Shown: positions 56,507 through 64,000 of the stretch, in pieces
How positions within the stretch are numbered: the stretch's first letter is position 1
How the letters are laid out: each line of letters opens with the position of its first letter
Assembly (NCBI RefSeq): GCF_004803635.1
Contig: NZ_SSWX01000012.1
Coordinates: 62,001-126,000, forward strand
Source: Lampropedia aestuarii
GTDB lineage: Bacteria; Pseudomonadota; Gammaproteobacteria; Burkholderiales; Burkholderiaceae_C
Length of the DNA: 64,000 nucleotides
Direction of reading: 5' to 3'
Translations under genes and position numbers: made by a program
Notes under the pieces: model-generated
The model's database searches: none
Seen by the model: only the letters and a program-made list of their open reading frames with translations
What the model was told of the DNA's origin: nothing

Positions 56507-57259
56507 TTATGCTCCCAAATACGCCTTACGAATCTCGGGATTGCCAAGCAGATTCGCACCAGTGTCTTCCAGCACCACTTTGCCAGTCTCCAGCACGTAG
56601 CCACGGTCGGCAATCTTCAGCGCTTTATTGGCATTTTGCTCGACCAAGAAGACTGTTACGCCTTCAGCGCGAATCGTTTGGATGATCTCAAAAATCTGCG
56701 CAATGATCAGTGGAGCCAAGCCCAGTGTCGGCTCATCGAGCAGCAGCAGGCGTGGCTTGCTCATCAGTGCGCGGCCAATCGCCAGCATTTGCTGCTCACC
56801 GCCAGACATCGTGCCCGAGCGCTGGTATGCGCGTTCTTTCAAGCGTGGAAAGAGGCTAAAAACGTGCTCGATGCCTTCTGCAATCTGGTGGGAATTGAGG
56901 AAGAAGCCGCCCATTTTCAGGTTTTCTTCCACCGTCAGATCAGAGAACACGCGCCGCCCCTCGGGGGAGATGGCTATGCCGTTTTGCATGATCTTGTGGG
57001 TTTGCATCTGCGTGATGTCTTGTCCCTCAAACAGGACACGGCCACTGCGTGCACGTGGATTGCCACAAATGGTCATCAGCATCGTGGTCTTGCCCGCCCC
57101 ATTGCTGCCGATTAAGGTCACGATTTCGCCTTGGTTGACCTGAATCGAGACGCTGTTGAGCGCTTGGATCGCGCCGTAGTAGGTGTCGATGTTTTCGAGT
57201 TGCAGCATGGGCTGACCAACAGCCCCCGAAGTGTTGGCAGAGTTTGGCATAGTCATCAT
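56507..57259 (-). CDS. livF: Branched-chain amino acid ABC transporter ATPase LivF
   Basis: A 250-residue ATPase: Walker A GSNGAGKTT at 51-59, the LivF-type NGIAISPEGRRVF, signature MSGGEQQM near 151-158 and Walker B LLLLDEPTLGLAP near 170-182. It pairs with LivG on the LivHM permease. The start overlaps livG by 4 bp. The first 17 residues precede the usual LivF start and could be extra; an internal ATG MLQLENIDTYYG is the family-like alternative (57208). Confidence 0.96.
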   Translation of the reverse strand: MMTMPNSANTSGAVGQPMLQLENIDTYYGAIQALNSVSIQVNQGEIVTLIGSNGAGKTTMLMTICGNPRARSGRVLFEGQDITQMQTHKIMQNGIAISPEGRRVFSDLTVEENLKMGGFFLNSHQIAEGIEHVFSLFPRLKERAYQRSGTMSGGEQQMLAIGRALMSKPRLLLLDEPTLGLAPLIIAQIFEIIQTIRAEGVTVFLVEQNANKALKIADRGYVLETGKVVLEDTGANLLGNPEIRKAYLGA

Positions 57260-58050
57260 TCTTCTCCCAGGTACGCTTTGATCACACGCGGGTCGTTGCG
57301 CACCATCTCAGGCGTGCCGGTCATGATCGGTTTGCCGTGTTCCATGACCAGAATGCGCTCGGAGACATTCATCACCAGGCTCATATCGTGCTCGATCAGC
57401 AACACGGCCACGCTGAAGTCATTGCGCAGCTTTTGTATCAAATGCTGCAGCTCGACTTTTTCCTGCGGGTTCAAACCCGCCGCTGGCTCATCGAGCATCA
57501 GCAGCTTGGGCTGGGTGATCATGCAACGGGCGATTTCCAGGCGGCGCTGGTGGCCGTATGCCAGGTTGCCGGCTTCACGGTTGGCGTATTGGCGAATGCC
57601 CATGAAGTCCAGCCACCAGACGGCGCGCTCAAGCGCTTCTTTTTCAGCGCGGCGGTAGGAGGGCAGCTTCAGCAGGCCTTTGAGCATATTGCTCTCGACT
57701 TGCGTGTGCTGGGCCACCAGCAGGTTTTCCAGCACCGTCAGCTCTTTGAACAGGCGCACGTTCTGGAACGTGCGCACCAAACCGTGGCGCGCCACTTTAT
57801 GGCTTGGCTGACCGGCAATATTGCGGCCTTGCATATTCACCTGGCCTGAGCTGGGTTTGTAGAAACCACCAATGCAGTTAAACACCGTGGTTTTACCAGC
57901 GCCGTTAGGGCCAATGATGGCGAAGATCTCGGTCGTGCCGACTTGGAAGGCGACATTGTCGACGGCCAGCAAGCCGCCAAAGCGCATCGTCAAATTGCTG
58001 ATTTCCAGCAGTGGGGCTGCGCCTGCTGTGTTCTGTGTTTGTGTGGTCAT
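57256..58050 (-). CDS. livG: Branched-chain amino acid ABC transporter ATPase LivG
   Basis: A 264-residue ATPase with Walker [10 protein letters not shown] at 47-55, the LivG-specific [13 protein letters not shown] and [17 protein letters not shown], signature AYGHQRRLE (the relaxed form usual for LivG) and Walker [17 protein letters not shown] 58050 overlaps the livM stop by 4 bp. Confidence 0.96.
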   Translation of the reverse strand: MTTQTQNTAGAAPLLEISNLTMRFGGLLAVDNVAFQVGTTEIFAIIGPNGAGKTTVFNCIGGFYKPSSGQVNMQGRNIAGQPSHKVARHGLVRTFQNVRLFKELTVLENLLVAQHTQVESNMLKGLLKLPSYRRAEKEALERAVWWLDFMGIRQYANREAGNLAYGHQRRLEIARCMITQPKLLMLDEPAAGLNPQEKVELQHLIQKLRNDFSVAVLLIEHDMSLVMNVSERILVMEHGKPIMTGTPEMVRNDPRVIKAYLGEE

Positions 58051-59273
58051 TGCGGAATCTCCACCTGAGGGCGTTGTGTGGGCAGCAGGCCTTGCGGACG
58101 CCACATCATCATCAACACCATGACCAATCCGAACAACAGCATCCGGTATTCGGCAAACTCACGGGCAATCTCTGGCAGCACCGTCAGCACGATAGCGGCC
58201 AAAATCACACCAATTTGCGAGCCCATGCCGCCCAGCACCACGACAGCCAAAATCAGCGCCGATTCAATGAAGGTGAAGGATTCCGGGTTGACCAGACCTT
58301 GGCGCGCAGCAAAGAAGGCACCGCCAAAACCGGCAAACATCGCGCCCAGTGTGAAGGCCGAGAGCTTGATGTTGGTGGGGTTCAGACCCAATGAGCGGCA
58401 GGCAATCTCGTCTTCACGCAACGCTTCCCAGGCACGGCCAATCGGCATGCGGATCAGGCGGTTGGAGACGTACAAGGTCACCAGTGCAAAAACCAATGCC
58501 AGCAGGTACAAGTAAATCACCATGTGCTGGTTGTTAAAGGTCCAACCCATCATTTGATGCAAGGTTTGGGCGCCTTCTTCACTGGCACGGCGGGTCAATT
58601 CGTAGCCAAACAGGGTTGGCTTAGGAACGCCAGAAATCCCATCTGGGCCACCAGTCCATTGGGTCAGGTTGATCAGCAACAAACGGATGATCTCGCCAAA
58701 GCCCAGCGTCACAATGGCCAGGTAGTCACCACGCAGTCGCAGCACAGGGAAGCCCAGCAAATAACCAAACAGTGCAGCGGCCAGGCCCGAGAACGGCAGC
58801 GCCTCCCAGAACGACCAACCAGCCCAGTGGTAGAGCAGGGCGTAGGTGTAGGCACCCACCGCATAAAAGCCAACAAAGCCGAGGTCAAGCAAGCCGGCAA
58901 AACCGACCACAATGTTCAGGCCCAGCCCCAGCATGACATAAATCAGCACCAGGGTGGCAATATCAACCTGGCTGCGCGAGCCAAAGAATGGCCAGGCCAG
59001 CGCAATCAGGATCAGCAATAAGCCAAGGATTTTTTGTCCCTTGGGCGCCAGGGTTGGGGCTTTGGGCAGATTGACCTGGCCAAACAGTTTGCCCAACGCA
59101 GGTTTGAGCAGCTGCAACACAAACACGATGGCGCAACCCAGGGCTACCATGCCCCAGTGTGATTCGAGTTGGGTTTGTGAGCCTTGTCTAAACAGCTGCA
59201 AACCAAACACGGGCGTGATGATGATCGCGGTCATCCCCGCGGCAATGAATGCGTTATTGATGGTTGCGCGCAT
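58047..59273 (-). CDS. livM: Branched-chain amino acid ABC transporter permease LivM
   Basis: A 408-residue membrane permease. The N-terminal helices (about 1-60 and 85-105) resemble the DUF3382 extension of LivM; then [20 protein letters not shown], the SLPFSG-like [17 protein letters not shown] and the coupling loop [19 protein letters not shown] follow, with [12 protein letters not shown]-like [15 protein letters not shown] near the end. It forms the channel with LivH, whose stop is adjacent. Confidence 0.96.
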   Translation of the reverse strand: MRATINNAFIAAGMTAIIITPVFGLQLFRQGSQTQLESHWGMVALGCAIVFVLQLLKPALGKLFGQVNLPKAPTLAPKGQKILGLLLILIALAWPFFGSRSQVDIATLVLIYVMLGLGLNIVVGFAGLLDLGFVGFYAVGAYTYALLYHWAGWSFWEALPFSGLAAALFGYLLGFPVLRLRGDYLAIVTLGFGEIIRLLLINLTQWTGGPDGISGVPKPTLFGYELTRRASEEGAQTLHQMMGWTFNNQHMVIYLYLLALVFALVTLYVSNRLIRMPIGRAWEALREDEIACRSLGLNPTNIKLSAFTLGAMFAGFGGAFFAARQGLVNPESFTFIESALILAVVVLGGMGSQIGVILAAIVLTVLPEIAREFAEYRMLLFGLVMVLMMMWRPQGLLPTQRPQVEIPQ

Positions 59274-60193
59274 CAGACCTTCTCCACTTCAGGTTTGCCC
59301 AGCAAGCCGGTCGGACGGAACAGCAAAATCAACACCAGCAAGCTAAACGCCACGATGTCTTTGTATTGCGACGAGATGTAAGCGGCCGCAAAAGTCTCGG
59401 CCAGGCCCAGCAACACACCGCCCAGCATCGCGCCTGGAATACTGCCAATACCGCCCAGCACTGCAGCCGTGAAGGCTTTGATACCTGCAATAAAGCCGAT
59501 GTAAGGGTTGAGTTTGCCAATCGTGATGGCAATCAGCACGCCACCCACAGCAGCCAGCATCGCGCCCAAAATAAAGGTGAAGGAAATGACACGGTTGGCG
59601 TCGATGCCCAGCAGGCCAGCCATTTTCATGTCTTGTGAGCAAGCGCGTGAAGCACGGCCCATGCGGGAGTTTTTGATGTACAGCGTCAGAGCAATCATCA
59701 GCACGACAGTGACTGCGATGATCAAAATCCGCGAATAAGGCAGTGTGATATCAAAATCGCTGATATGTACAGTGAATGCGCCTGGGATCAACGAAGGCAC
59801 CGCCTGGTCGCGCGCGCCCTGGCCCAAAGCGACCCAGTTCTGCAAAAAGATCGACATACCGATCGCCGAAATCAAGGCCACCAAGCGGGGGCCACCGCGC
59901 ACCGGCCGGTATGCGACGCGCTCAACGGCGTACCCGTATACACCGGTGACCGCCATCGCGATGACCAGCATCGCAGCGATGACCAGCGGTATGGGCAGGC
60001 CGCTTTGGGTGCCAATCGCCGTTAAGGTGACCAGGCCCACATACGCGCCGATCATATAGATCTCGCCGTGCGCAAAGTTGATCATGCCAATGATCCCATA
60101 AACCATCGTATAACCGATGGCGATCAAGGCATAAATGGCACCCAAGGACAGACCATTGAAGATCTGCTGGATGATTTGAGGAAGTTCAGACAT
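59273..60193 (-). CDS. livH: Branched-chain amino acid ABC transporter permease LivH
   Basis: A 306-residue membrane permease with about eight helices. [20 protein letters not shown] and [19 protein letters not shown] are hallmark LivH strands; the coupling motif [20 protein letters not shown] holds the ATPase contact, and [17 protein letters not shown] closes the family pattern. ATG 60193 is preceded by AAGGAG at a longish 11-base spacing. Confidence 0.96.
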   Translation of the reverse strand: MSELPQIIQQIFNGLSLGAIYALIAIGYTMVYGIIGMINFAHGEIYMIGAYVGLVTLTAIGTQSGLPIPLVIAAMLVIAMAVTGVYGYAVERVAYRPVRGGPRLVALISAIGMSIFLQNWVALGQGARDQAVPSLIPGAFTVHISDFDITLPYSRILIIAVTVVLMIALTLYIKNSRMGRASRACSQDMKMAGLLGIDANRVISFTFILGAMLAAVGGVLIAITIGKLNPYIGFIAGIKAFTAAVLGGIGSIPGAMLGGVLLGLAETFAAAYISSQYKDIVAFSLLVLILLFRPTGLLGKPEVEKV

Positions 60194-60340
60194 AAATGGG
60201 AGGCTCCTTACGAAAATCGGCAGCGATGTTCGATCACTGCCGGTTTCGGTTGCAGGCAGCACCACTGTGAGGCACTGCCGAAGCGATGGGGTAGTAATGT
60301 AGTGCAGCCTGGTGGGCTGCCATCACGATCAAAGCATTTT

Positions 60341-61453
60341 TTACAATTGCTTTTTGCCGCCAGCCTTATCCCACTCGTAGACCGCAAACTCGAAATCTTT
60401 CAAGTCTCCTTTGGCGTCGAATTCTACTTTGCCAATGGCCGTGTCAAAAGTAGTTGCGTGCAGGTGGTCGGCAACTTTGACTGGATCATCACCTACCGCC
60501 TTGATGGCAGCAGCAATCAATTCCACTGCGGTGTATGCGGGCATTTGGAACGCACCATCCGGATCGCGCTTGGCATCTTGGAAAGCTTTGACGATGTTTG
60601 CATTCTCAGGACGTTTGGTGAAGTCGGCTGGCAAGGTCACAAGCAGACCTTCAATGGCAGGGCCGGCAATGGCAACCAAATCCTGGTTGGCTGTGCCTTC
60701 AGGTGCCATGAACTGCACTTTCAGGCCTTGCTCGCGCGCTTGGCGCAGCAGCAAGCCCAACTCAGGATGGTAGCCTCCAAAGTAGATCAGGTCAGGCGCT
60801 TGTGATTTCAGCTTGGTGATGATGGCCGAGTAATCGCTGTCACCAACGTTGATACTCTCAAACAAAGAAACATTCACACCTTCTTTGAGCAGCGAGTCAC
60901 GCACTTGGGTGGCGACACCTGCGCCGTAGGTTTGCTTGTCATGCAAAACGGCCACGCTTTTTGGCTTGATCGTGTTGGCAATGTATTTGGCAGCGAATGG
61001 GCCTTGCTGGTCATCACGGCCAATTGTGCGGAAGAAGAAATGCGGCTTGATTGTGTCGGTCACCGCAGGGTTGGTAGCGCCTGGTGTGATCGCTACGATT
61101 TGTTCATCTTCATAAATCGGTACGGCTGGAATCGTGGTGCCCGAGCAGGCATGGGCAACAGCGAACTTGGCACCTGAGCGCACCACCTGGTTGGCCGCTG
61201 GCACGGACTGTTTGGGCTCGCAGCCATCATCGATCAGCACGGCTTCGAGCATACGGCCATTGACACCGCCAGCGGCATTGATGGTGTCGATAGCGGTCAG
61301 GGCACCCGCTTGGATTTGATCGCCATACTGCTTATTGGGTCCGGTCATAGGCTGGGGAATACCAATTTTGATGGCGTCCGCTGCAAATGCACCACCAGCC
61401 AGGCTCAGGGCCGCAACAGTAAACAGTGTCGGTACAAAACGGGTTAACTTCAT
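60341..61453 (-). CDS. livK: Branched-chain amino acid binding protein LivK (copy 1)
   Basis: A 370-residue periplasmic binding protein. The signal peptide ends GGAFA-ADAIKIG. IPQPMTGPNKQYGDQIQAG and GVNGRMLEAVLIDDGCEPKQ are typical of Leu/Ile/Val-binding proteins, with the Cys pair near 76 and 113. ATG 61453 replaces a long unconserved N-terminal extension. It lies between livK copy 2 and livH, with 147 bp before livH. It is similar to copy 2 in design but clearly diverged, so the two may differ in ligand preference. Confidence 0.93.
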   Translation of the reverse strand: MKLTRFVPTLFTVAALSLAGGAFAADAIKIGIPQPMTGPNKQYGDQIQAGALTAIDTINAAGGVNGRMLEAVLIDDGCEPKQSVPAANQVVRSGAKFAVAHACSGTTIPAVPIYEDEQIVAITPGATNPAVTDTIKPHFFFRTIGRDDQQGPFAAKYIANTIKPKSVAVLHDKQTYGAGVATQVRDSLLKEGVNVSLFESINVGDSDYSAIITKLKSQAPDLIYFGGYHPELGLLLRQAREQGLKVQFMAPEGTANQDLVAIAGPAIEGLLVTLPADFTKRPENANIVKAFQDAKRDPDGAFQMPAYTAVELIAAAIKAVGDDPVKVADHLHATTFDTAIGKVEFDAKGDLKDFEFAVYEWDKAGGKKQL

Positions 61454-61706
61454 AGGTGAAGGCTCCAAATAAACAAAAAAATGTGCTTCAGTGCGATGTT
61501 CATTAATTGTCAAAACACTGAAATGCACATGGCGTGGGCTTATTGTGCGAGTTCGATGAAGCGGTGTCATCGGGTGGATTCCCCTATGAAAACCGCGCCA
61601 ATCCTGCATTTCAGACGCAATAACAACATTTGATTTAATGCCCTGTTAAGCGCCATTTAACTCAAAGCAATAATCATGCCAATAGATTATTGAAGGACTC
61701 ACAGCA

Positions 61707-61734
61707 TAAAAAAAGCAGAGCTTAGGGCTCTGCT
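61707..61734 (-). terminator. Terminator between the two livK genes
   Basis: Stem AGCAGAGC/GCTCTGCT with a 5-nt loop, followed on the minus strand by a run of seven T residues. It lies about 105 bp past the livK copy 2 stop and should end or attenuate that transcript before livK copy 1. The interval 61454-61706 has no gene and presumably a second promoter; a TTGACA occurs at about 61513 on the minus strand. Confidence 0.85.
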
Positions 61735-61837
61735 TGGGGGCTCAATGCTTGTATGCACCAACCTGGTTCATGGATACAGGCGCAATGAACTAGGCTGGGG
61801 CTGCTATTGAGTGGCCGCGATTGGGCCACTGTGCCAC

Positions 61838-62959
61838 TTATTTGTTGACTGTTCGGCTGCCGTCTTTGTGCCAGGTGAACACATCGAATTCAAACGTGTT
61901 CAAGTCACCGCCCTTGTTCCAAGACAATTCGCCAATCGGGCTGGCAATCTTGGCGGTGTGCAGGTAATCAGCGACTTTGCTTGGATCGGCCGCGCCAACT
62001 GCCTTGATGCCTTCTGCAATGGCCAAGGTGGCCGCGTAAGCTGGCAGCTGGAATGCGCCGCTGGCATTGCGGTTTTTGTCTTTGAATGCCTTGACGATGG
62101 CTTCGTTGGCTGGGTTTTGCGTGAAGTCAGCTGGCAGTGTCAGCAGCATGCCTTCCACAGCATCGCCGGCGATGGCGTTGATGTCCGGGTTGCCAGCACC
62201 CTCTGGGCCCATGAAGGTCGCTGTGACGCCTTGCTCTTTGGCCTGGCGCATCAGCAAACCCATTTCTGGGTGGTAGCCACCAAAATACACAAAATCGATG
62301 CCGTTGGATTTGAGCTTGGTAATCACCGCAGAGTAGTCGGTGTCGCCTGCGTTGATGCCTTCAAAAATCGCCACGGGGATATTGGCTTTTTGCAACTCGT
62401 CACGTACGGAAGAGGCAATGCCTTGGCCGTAAGAGGCTTTGTCATGCAGGACCGCGACTTTGCTAGGCTTGACTTTGTCAATGATGTATTTGGCAGCCGC
62501 AGGGCCTTGCTGGTCGTCACGGCCAATCGTGCGGAAGATGAAGTGGTAGTCTTTGCCGTCGGTCAGCGCAGGGGCTGTGGCCGAGGGAGTGACCATCACG
62601 ACGCCTTCTTCGTCATAAATGGGAGCGGCTGCAATCGTTGCGCCAGAGCATACGCCGCCAACGACAAAGCCGATCTTGTCGTTGACCACGCGGTTGGCTG
62701 CGACTGGGCCTTGCTTGGGCTCGCATGCATCGTCAATGATGACCAGTTCCAGTTGCTGTCCCAGCACGCCGCCGCTGGCATTGATTTGCTCAACCGCAGT
62801 GTTCACACCTTCTTTGACCATGTCACCGTATTGGGTCACTGAGCCAGTTGTAGGGCCGACGACGGCGATTTTGATTTGTGCAACAGCACTGGCAGACACG
62901 GCCAAAGCGCCGGTTGCCACCAAAGCAGCGGCAATGTGTTTCAAACGAAAAGTTGTCAT
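61838..62959 (-). CDS. livK: Branched-chain amino acid binding protein LivK (copy 2)
   Basis: A 373-residue periplasmic binding protein. The signal peptide (LKHIAAALVATGALAVSASA) ends AVAQ-IKIAVVGP. TTGSVTQYGDMVKEGVNTAV and LVIIDDACEPKQGPVAANRV match LivJ/LivK proteins, and SCxG-type Cys near 71 and 104 are present. AGGAGG lies seven bases before ATG 62959. It has its own terminator (61707-61734) and is followed by livK copy 1. Confidence 0.94.
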   Translation of the reverse strand: MTTFRLKHIAAALVATGALAVSASAVAQIKIAVVGPTTGSVTQYGDMVKEGVNTAVEQINASGGVLGQQLELVIIDDACEPKQGPVAANRVVNDKIGFVVGGVCSGATIAAAPIYDEEGVVMVTPSATAPALTDGKDYHFIFRTIGRDDQQGPAAAKYIIDKVKPSKVAVLHDKASYGQGIASSVRDELQKANIPVAIFEGINAGDTDYSAVITKLKSNGIDFVYFGGYHPEMGLLMRQAKEQGVTATFMGPEGAGNPDINAIAGDAVEGMLLTLPADFTQNPANEAIVKAFKDKNRNASGAFQLPAYAATLAIAEGIKAVGAADPSKVADYLHTAKIASPIGELSWNKGGDLNTFEFDVFTWHKDGSRTVNK

Positions 62960-63282
62960 CTCATGACCTCCTTGAATCATTCATTAATATGCGAGAACGC
63001 TGGGTATGATTTTGCACCATTTGCTAACAAGCGATGGACATATGCAAGCAATGCATGCGGATTAAGTGGCCACGCAAGGGTAAATCCCTGCAAACAGACT
63101 CCAAGGGCTTGGCCGGTTACGATCTACCTGCGCAATCAGGCATAGCAGGGGCTGCGTTCAAGTCCGCCAGTCGACCATAGTGCGCAGGAGGACTCCAGCT
63201 GGTGACCGCGCTATATTCACGAGGCTGGACGACGCAACCCGCAGGCCCTATTTATCCATGCACTTTGGGATTACACACCTTT
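62960..63282. other. Divergent region between livK copy 2 and the phosphatase gene
   Basis: No gene is supported. A TTGTTA about 17 bp from CATACC on the minus strand (near 63005-63033) could be the livK promoter but is weak. Confidence 0.4.
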
Positions 63283-63837
63283 ATGTCATACGCTACTGGC
63301 AACGCAGCCACCGTCCCCGATCTGCATTACTTGCAAACCCGCAATCGCACGGCCCCCATACGGGTTTTGATGGTTTGCATGGGCAATATTTGCCGCAGCC
63401 CCACCGCCCACGGTGTGCTCGAGCGCTATATTGCACAAGCCGGTTTGCAACAGCTGATTGAAGTCGACTCGGCTGGCACGCATGCCTACCATGTGGGCGA
63501 GCCACCCGATAAGCGCTCCCAAAGCCACGCGCTGCTGCGCGGCTTTGATTTGCAGCACCAGCGTGCCAGGCAGGTCAAGGCCGTTGATTTGATGGAGAGT
63601 GATGTCGTGCTGGTGATGGACCAGCCCAATGAAACGGCTGTGCGTGCGCTCGCCCAGACGGTAAGTGGGCCAGACGTGCAGCACAAAATCATGCGCTTGG
63701 CGGCTTTTGCGACGCGCCATCAAGCACACGAAGTCCCTGATCCGTACTACGGTGGGGACAAGGGTTTCGATTACGTATTGGATTTGGTGGAGGATGCCTG
63801 CCAAAACTTGCTGGATCAACTCAAGGCCTACGCGTGA
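63283..63837 (+). CDS. Low-molecular-weight protein tyrosine phosphatase
   Basis: A 184-residue cytoplasmic phosphatase. The P-loop VCMGNICRSP holds nucleophile Cys32 and Arg38 (C-X5-R), and VPDPYYGGDKGFDYV near the C-terminus carries the general-acid Asp. Members act on tyrosine kinases of capsule synthesis or are general; no polysaccharide genes are near, so the substrate cannot be named. ATG 63283 lacks a clear ribosome binding site; the core could start later, near RVLMVCMG. The preceding frame to 63202 is unconserved. Confidence 0.94.
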   Translation: MSYATGNAATVPDLHYLQTRNRTAPIRVLMVCMGNICRSPTAHGVLERYIAQAGLQQLIEVDSAGTHAYHVGEPPDKRSQSHALLRGFDLQHQRARQVKAVDLMESDVVLVMDQPNETAVRALAQTVSGPDVQHKIMRLAAFATRHQAHEVPDPYYGGDKGFDYVLDLVEDACQNLLDQLKAYA

Positions 63838-63847
63838 GGGCTAGCGC

Positions 63848-64000
63848 TAAGAGCCTGTTGAGGATCCTATTTACAGCGACGCAAGGCATAAAAATGATCT
63901 AGTGCAAGGTGCCCATGTTGCGCATGCATCGGCATGCGCAACATGGGCAACGCCGCAATACGTTTTTTTGTACCTTGCAGCTCCTTGTGGGGTTGGCGGG
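63848..64000. mobile_element. MITE-like element, copy E, truncated at window edge
   Basis: It begins TAAGAGCCTGTT like copy C, then has ACGCAAGGCATAAAAA, a perfect 17-bp hairpin (63911-63927/63932-63948) and the inverse core TTTTTTTGTACCTTGCA. The right end is beyond the window. Confidence 0.7.

Noticed and set aside
60341-62959. Two livK genes as an assembly duplication
   Set aside because: The two products are clearly diverged throughout, each with its own signal peptide and start, and they are separated by a terminator. Tandem binding-protein genes are common in liv operons.

Overview
The window looks like a chromosomal segment of a betaproteobacterium of the order Burkholderiales, most like Comamonadaceae. 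This rests on gene content and order (greA next to a DUF4149 gene, an IPTL-CTERM surface protein, a fimT-pilV-pilW-pilX-pilY1-pilE cluster, a liv operon with two binding proteins). The genus cannot be fixed from sequence alone.

Region 1 (1-13888) is a complete type I-F CRISPR-Cas locus on the minus strand: cas1, cas2-3, csy1, csy2, csy3, cas6f, a leader with an intrinsic terminator and a perfect IHF-type site, then an array that runs off the left edge. The visible part holds 78 repeats (the leftmost truncated) and 77 spacers, about 61 of them distinct. Several spacers are duplicated, including a colinear block copy with losses. In the 441-bp gap between cas2-3 and csy1 lies the most interesting object of the window: a CreTA-like RNA toxin-antitoxin module. 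It has a plus-strand degenerate repeat-spacer-repeat (creA-like, 9203-9284) and a minus-strand small RNA gene (creT-like, about 9072-8907). The creT-like gene has a perfect -35, a 5' hairpin, a strong ribosome binding site, a nine-codon Arg/Lys ORF ending in AGA AGA TAA, and a 3' hairpin. The pseudo-spacer matches the DNA just upstream of the creT -35 box next to a CC PAM. Cascade guided by this RNA would therefore be expected to repress the toxin and possibly the csy operon.

Region 2 (13889-26827) holds an isolated IPTL-CTERM surface protein, an unrecognised protein, a ferric-iron ABC importer (fbpA, fbpB, fbpC) with a Fur-like site and an internal terminator-like palindrome, a three-gene SMC complex of the MksF-MksE-MksB type without the nuclease gene mksG/jetD, and a DUF192 protein. 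Region 3 (26825-36372) carries DUF4149, greA, a LysR regulator, a TolC-type outer-membrane channel, dinB, a nitroreductase and ppc.

Region 4 (36530-48174) is a cobalamin regulon: a B12 riboswitch, btuB, cobB/cbiA, cobU, btuF, btuC, btuD, cobO, cobD/cbiB, cobC and cobQ. These genes cover uptake and the late, post-cobyrinate steps. Region 5 (48316-56214) is the type IV pilus minor pilin/PilY1 operon. Region 6 (56507-62959) is the branched-chain amino acid ABC importer livK-livK-livH-livM-livG-livF. A low-molecular-weight protein tyrosine phosphatase closes the window. A family of short MITE-like repeats with a common core is scattered between genes at five places, and two copies overlap the stop codons of adjacent genes.
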